Assembly (NCBI GenBank): GCA_015680685.1
Contig: MNCI01007659.1
Location: 265,633-329,632 of the forward strand
Direction: 5' to 3'
Source of the DNA: Gnetum montanum
Lineage: Eukaryota; Streptophyta; Gnetopsida; Gnetales; Gnetaceae
DNA length: 64,000 bases
Positions 62,905 to 64,000 of the stretch are shown piece by piece. Positions within the stretch are counted from its first letter, which is position 1. Every line of letters starts with the position of its first letter. The notes beneath the pieces are model-generated. The model had not been told where the DNA came from and did no database searches. It saw nothing but the letters and a program-made list of their open reading frames with translations. The position numbers and the translations under genes were made by a program.

Positions 62905-64000
62905 AACCAAATTACCTTTCACTTTCACTAATAGAGAGTCTAGCGAAAAAGCCATCAGAGTCTATGATCCCAAAGATCCCATCATGATTGAATGTAGACA
63001 ATCCTTGAGACTTAGGAGACAAAGTCCTGGGTTCTTAGTGATAAATGAAGACCACCATAACTTCATTTACGCCAAGATCCAAATTGGCATGTTGATCCCA
63101 TGATTGGAAGTAGAAGCCAAGAGGGAATTTGAGCTCATCCATTATAATGGAAAAGAGTATATCCCCCCCCCCTATGGTCAAATATCCCTCAATGAAATTT
63201 ACACTAGCATCTTAGCCCTTCTCATTGAGATTGATGAAGATAACCTAAAAGCTACCTTTGATTGACAACTAGAGGAAGAGGACGATGAGTTTAGGGTAGA
63301 ATCTAAACCCAGAAATAACTTGGGGAGGGGGGAGGAAGGGTTTGTTCCAACAAAAATCCACCATGGCTATAACACCTTCCTCTAATGCCTTTATTTTCTC
63401 CATGGTTTAGGTATTGTCATCCTCCACCCCTTCCTACCCTACTATGGATGGCCCCACACTAGTTATAGTTGCATATCAAACCTAGTTAATAGCTTATAAC
63501 CCATCAATGAATTTTGCTACATAGCCTCGATCTATATGGCCATCTACGGTGGTTTCCACCATGACAAACCCATTAGCCACCCATGCAGGGTCCACCATGG
63601 GGCCTTAAACAACCTAGGGATCACATAATTCCTTTGTTCCATTTATGCCTCAAATACTGGTACTAACATATTTTTCATTATTTGGTCCATAGAATACAAT
63701 CATAATGCAACCACTCCCTTCTATTTTGCAACCAATAGCAAGCCAACAAGCCTCACAAAAAATACCATAGTTGTATGTGCAAACCTTGCAACCAACAAGG
63801 GCATCATAGAGCTTGGATTAGGCCTTCTAGATAATCTAGGAACTAACAGAGGAGTTGAAGAGGATCAAAGCCTCTTCTTAAAGTGTAAAGATTATGTATT
63901 TTTACCAGGATGATCCCATCAATCATGTGGTCCCATCCGTGATACTTCCTCTTGTGTCGCTATCCCTTAATTCAGCAAGTATGATGGAGAAGGTAATCCC
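62905..64000 (+). pseudogene. Gag start of gypsy element J (cut by window end)
   Basis: A frame from about 62905 to 63385 has only two stops: 'TNRESSEKAIRVYDPKDPIM', 'LRLRRQSPGFLVINEDHHNF', 'EFELIHYNGKEYIPPPYGQI', 'ALLIEIDEDNLKATF', acidic tail 'EEEDDEFRVE'. Next comes a Pro/Ser/Thr-rich stretch (63400-63750), a short helix 'LTEELKRIKASS' and, at the very edge, 'FSKYDGEGNP' (63970-64000), which matches the 'F.KY.G.GDP' start of the Tat/Athila Gag core. So this is the N-terminal half of a gypsy Gag-like polyprotein; the first block (62905-63300) is unknown to me. Element continues beyond the window. Confidence 0.6.

Overview
The window is a stretch of a large, repeat-dominated plant nuclear genome. 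It holds no intact host gene, no rRNA or tRNA gene and no CRISPR. Nearly everything that can be recognised is decayed LTR retrotransposon: Ty3/gypsy protease, reverse transcriptase (RT), RNase H and integrase remnants of several lineages, two Ty1/copia elements, LTRs with TATA boxes, primer-binding sites (PBS) complementary to plant tRNA 3' ends, and polypurine tracts (PPT). Frames are riddled with TAG/TAA/TGA, often where Gln or Trp is expected, and the primer sites have decayed by C-to-T and G-to-A, as expected of old, methylated copies. The density, age and nesting suggest a giant slow-turnover genome such as a gymnosperm's. That is an inference; no sequence here fixes the species.

Layout. 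1-13.0 kb (visibly more GC-rich): two related Tat-like gypsy remnants, T1 (gag/protease, minisatellite, LTR from 3424 with a 179-bp satellite) and T2 (integrase end 8636-9401, minisatellite, LTR from 11289 with a palindrome array). Between them, at 5.9-8.5 kb on the minus strand, lies an exon/intron-like gene remnant, part of which resembles an NIF/FCP1-type phosphatase. 13.0-17.3 kb: 3' half of element A (long ORF2 with coiled-coil C-part, PPT, LTR 16425-17266).

17.3-54.7 kb is a nest. The outermost element D (gypsy, plus) carries chromovirus E (minus, 18110-41871, target duplication TCCCT) in its gag, and Athila-like element G (plus, 45198-53958, ACTTT) in its integrase. E in turn carries copia element F (minus, 19068-25440, TTCCA) in its polypurine tract and gypsy element B (plus, 26407-37232, CACTT) in its integrase. 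Removing each insertion brings the host reading frame or motif back into register, so the order of events is well supported: D, then E and G, then F and B inside E.

54.7-56.5 kb is unassigned. 56.5-60.8 kb is copia element K (gag to partial RNase H), whose LTR belongs to the same family as F's. 60.8-64 kb is probably the LTR, leader and gag start of another gypsy element (J), cut by the window edge.

Most notable: F is a copia element that kept gag but has, in place of pol, an ORF of the same 'putative plant transposon protein' type that gypsy elements A and B carry next to their 3' LTR; K looks like its pol-encoding partner. Several unrelated LTRs each carry their own array of short perfect palindromes, and E's LTRs hold conserved TGTCTC-N10-GAGACA inverted pairs.
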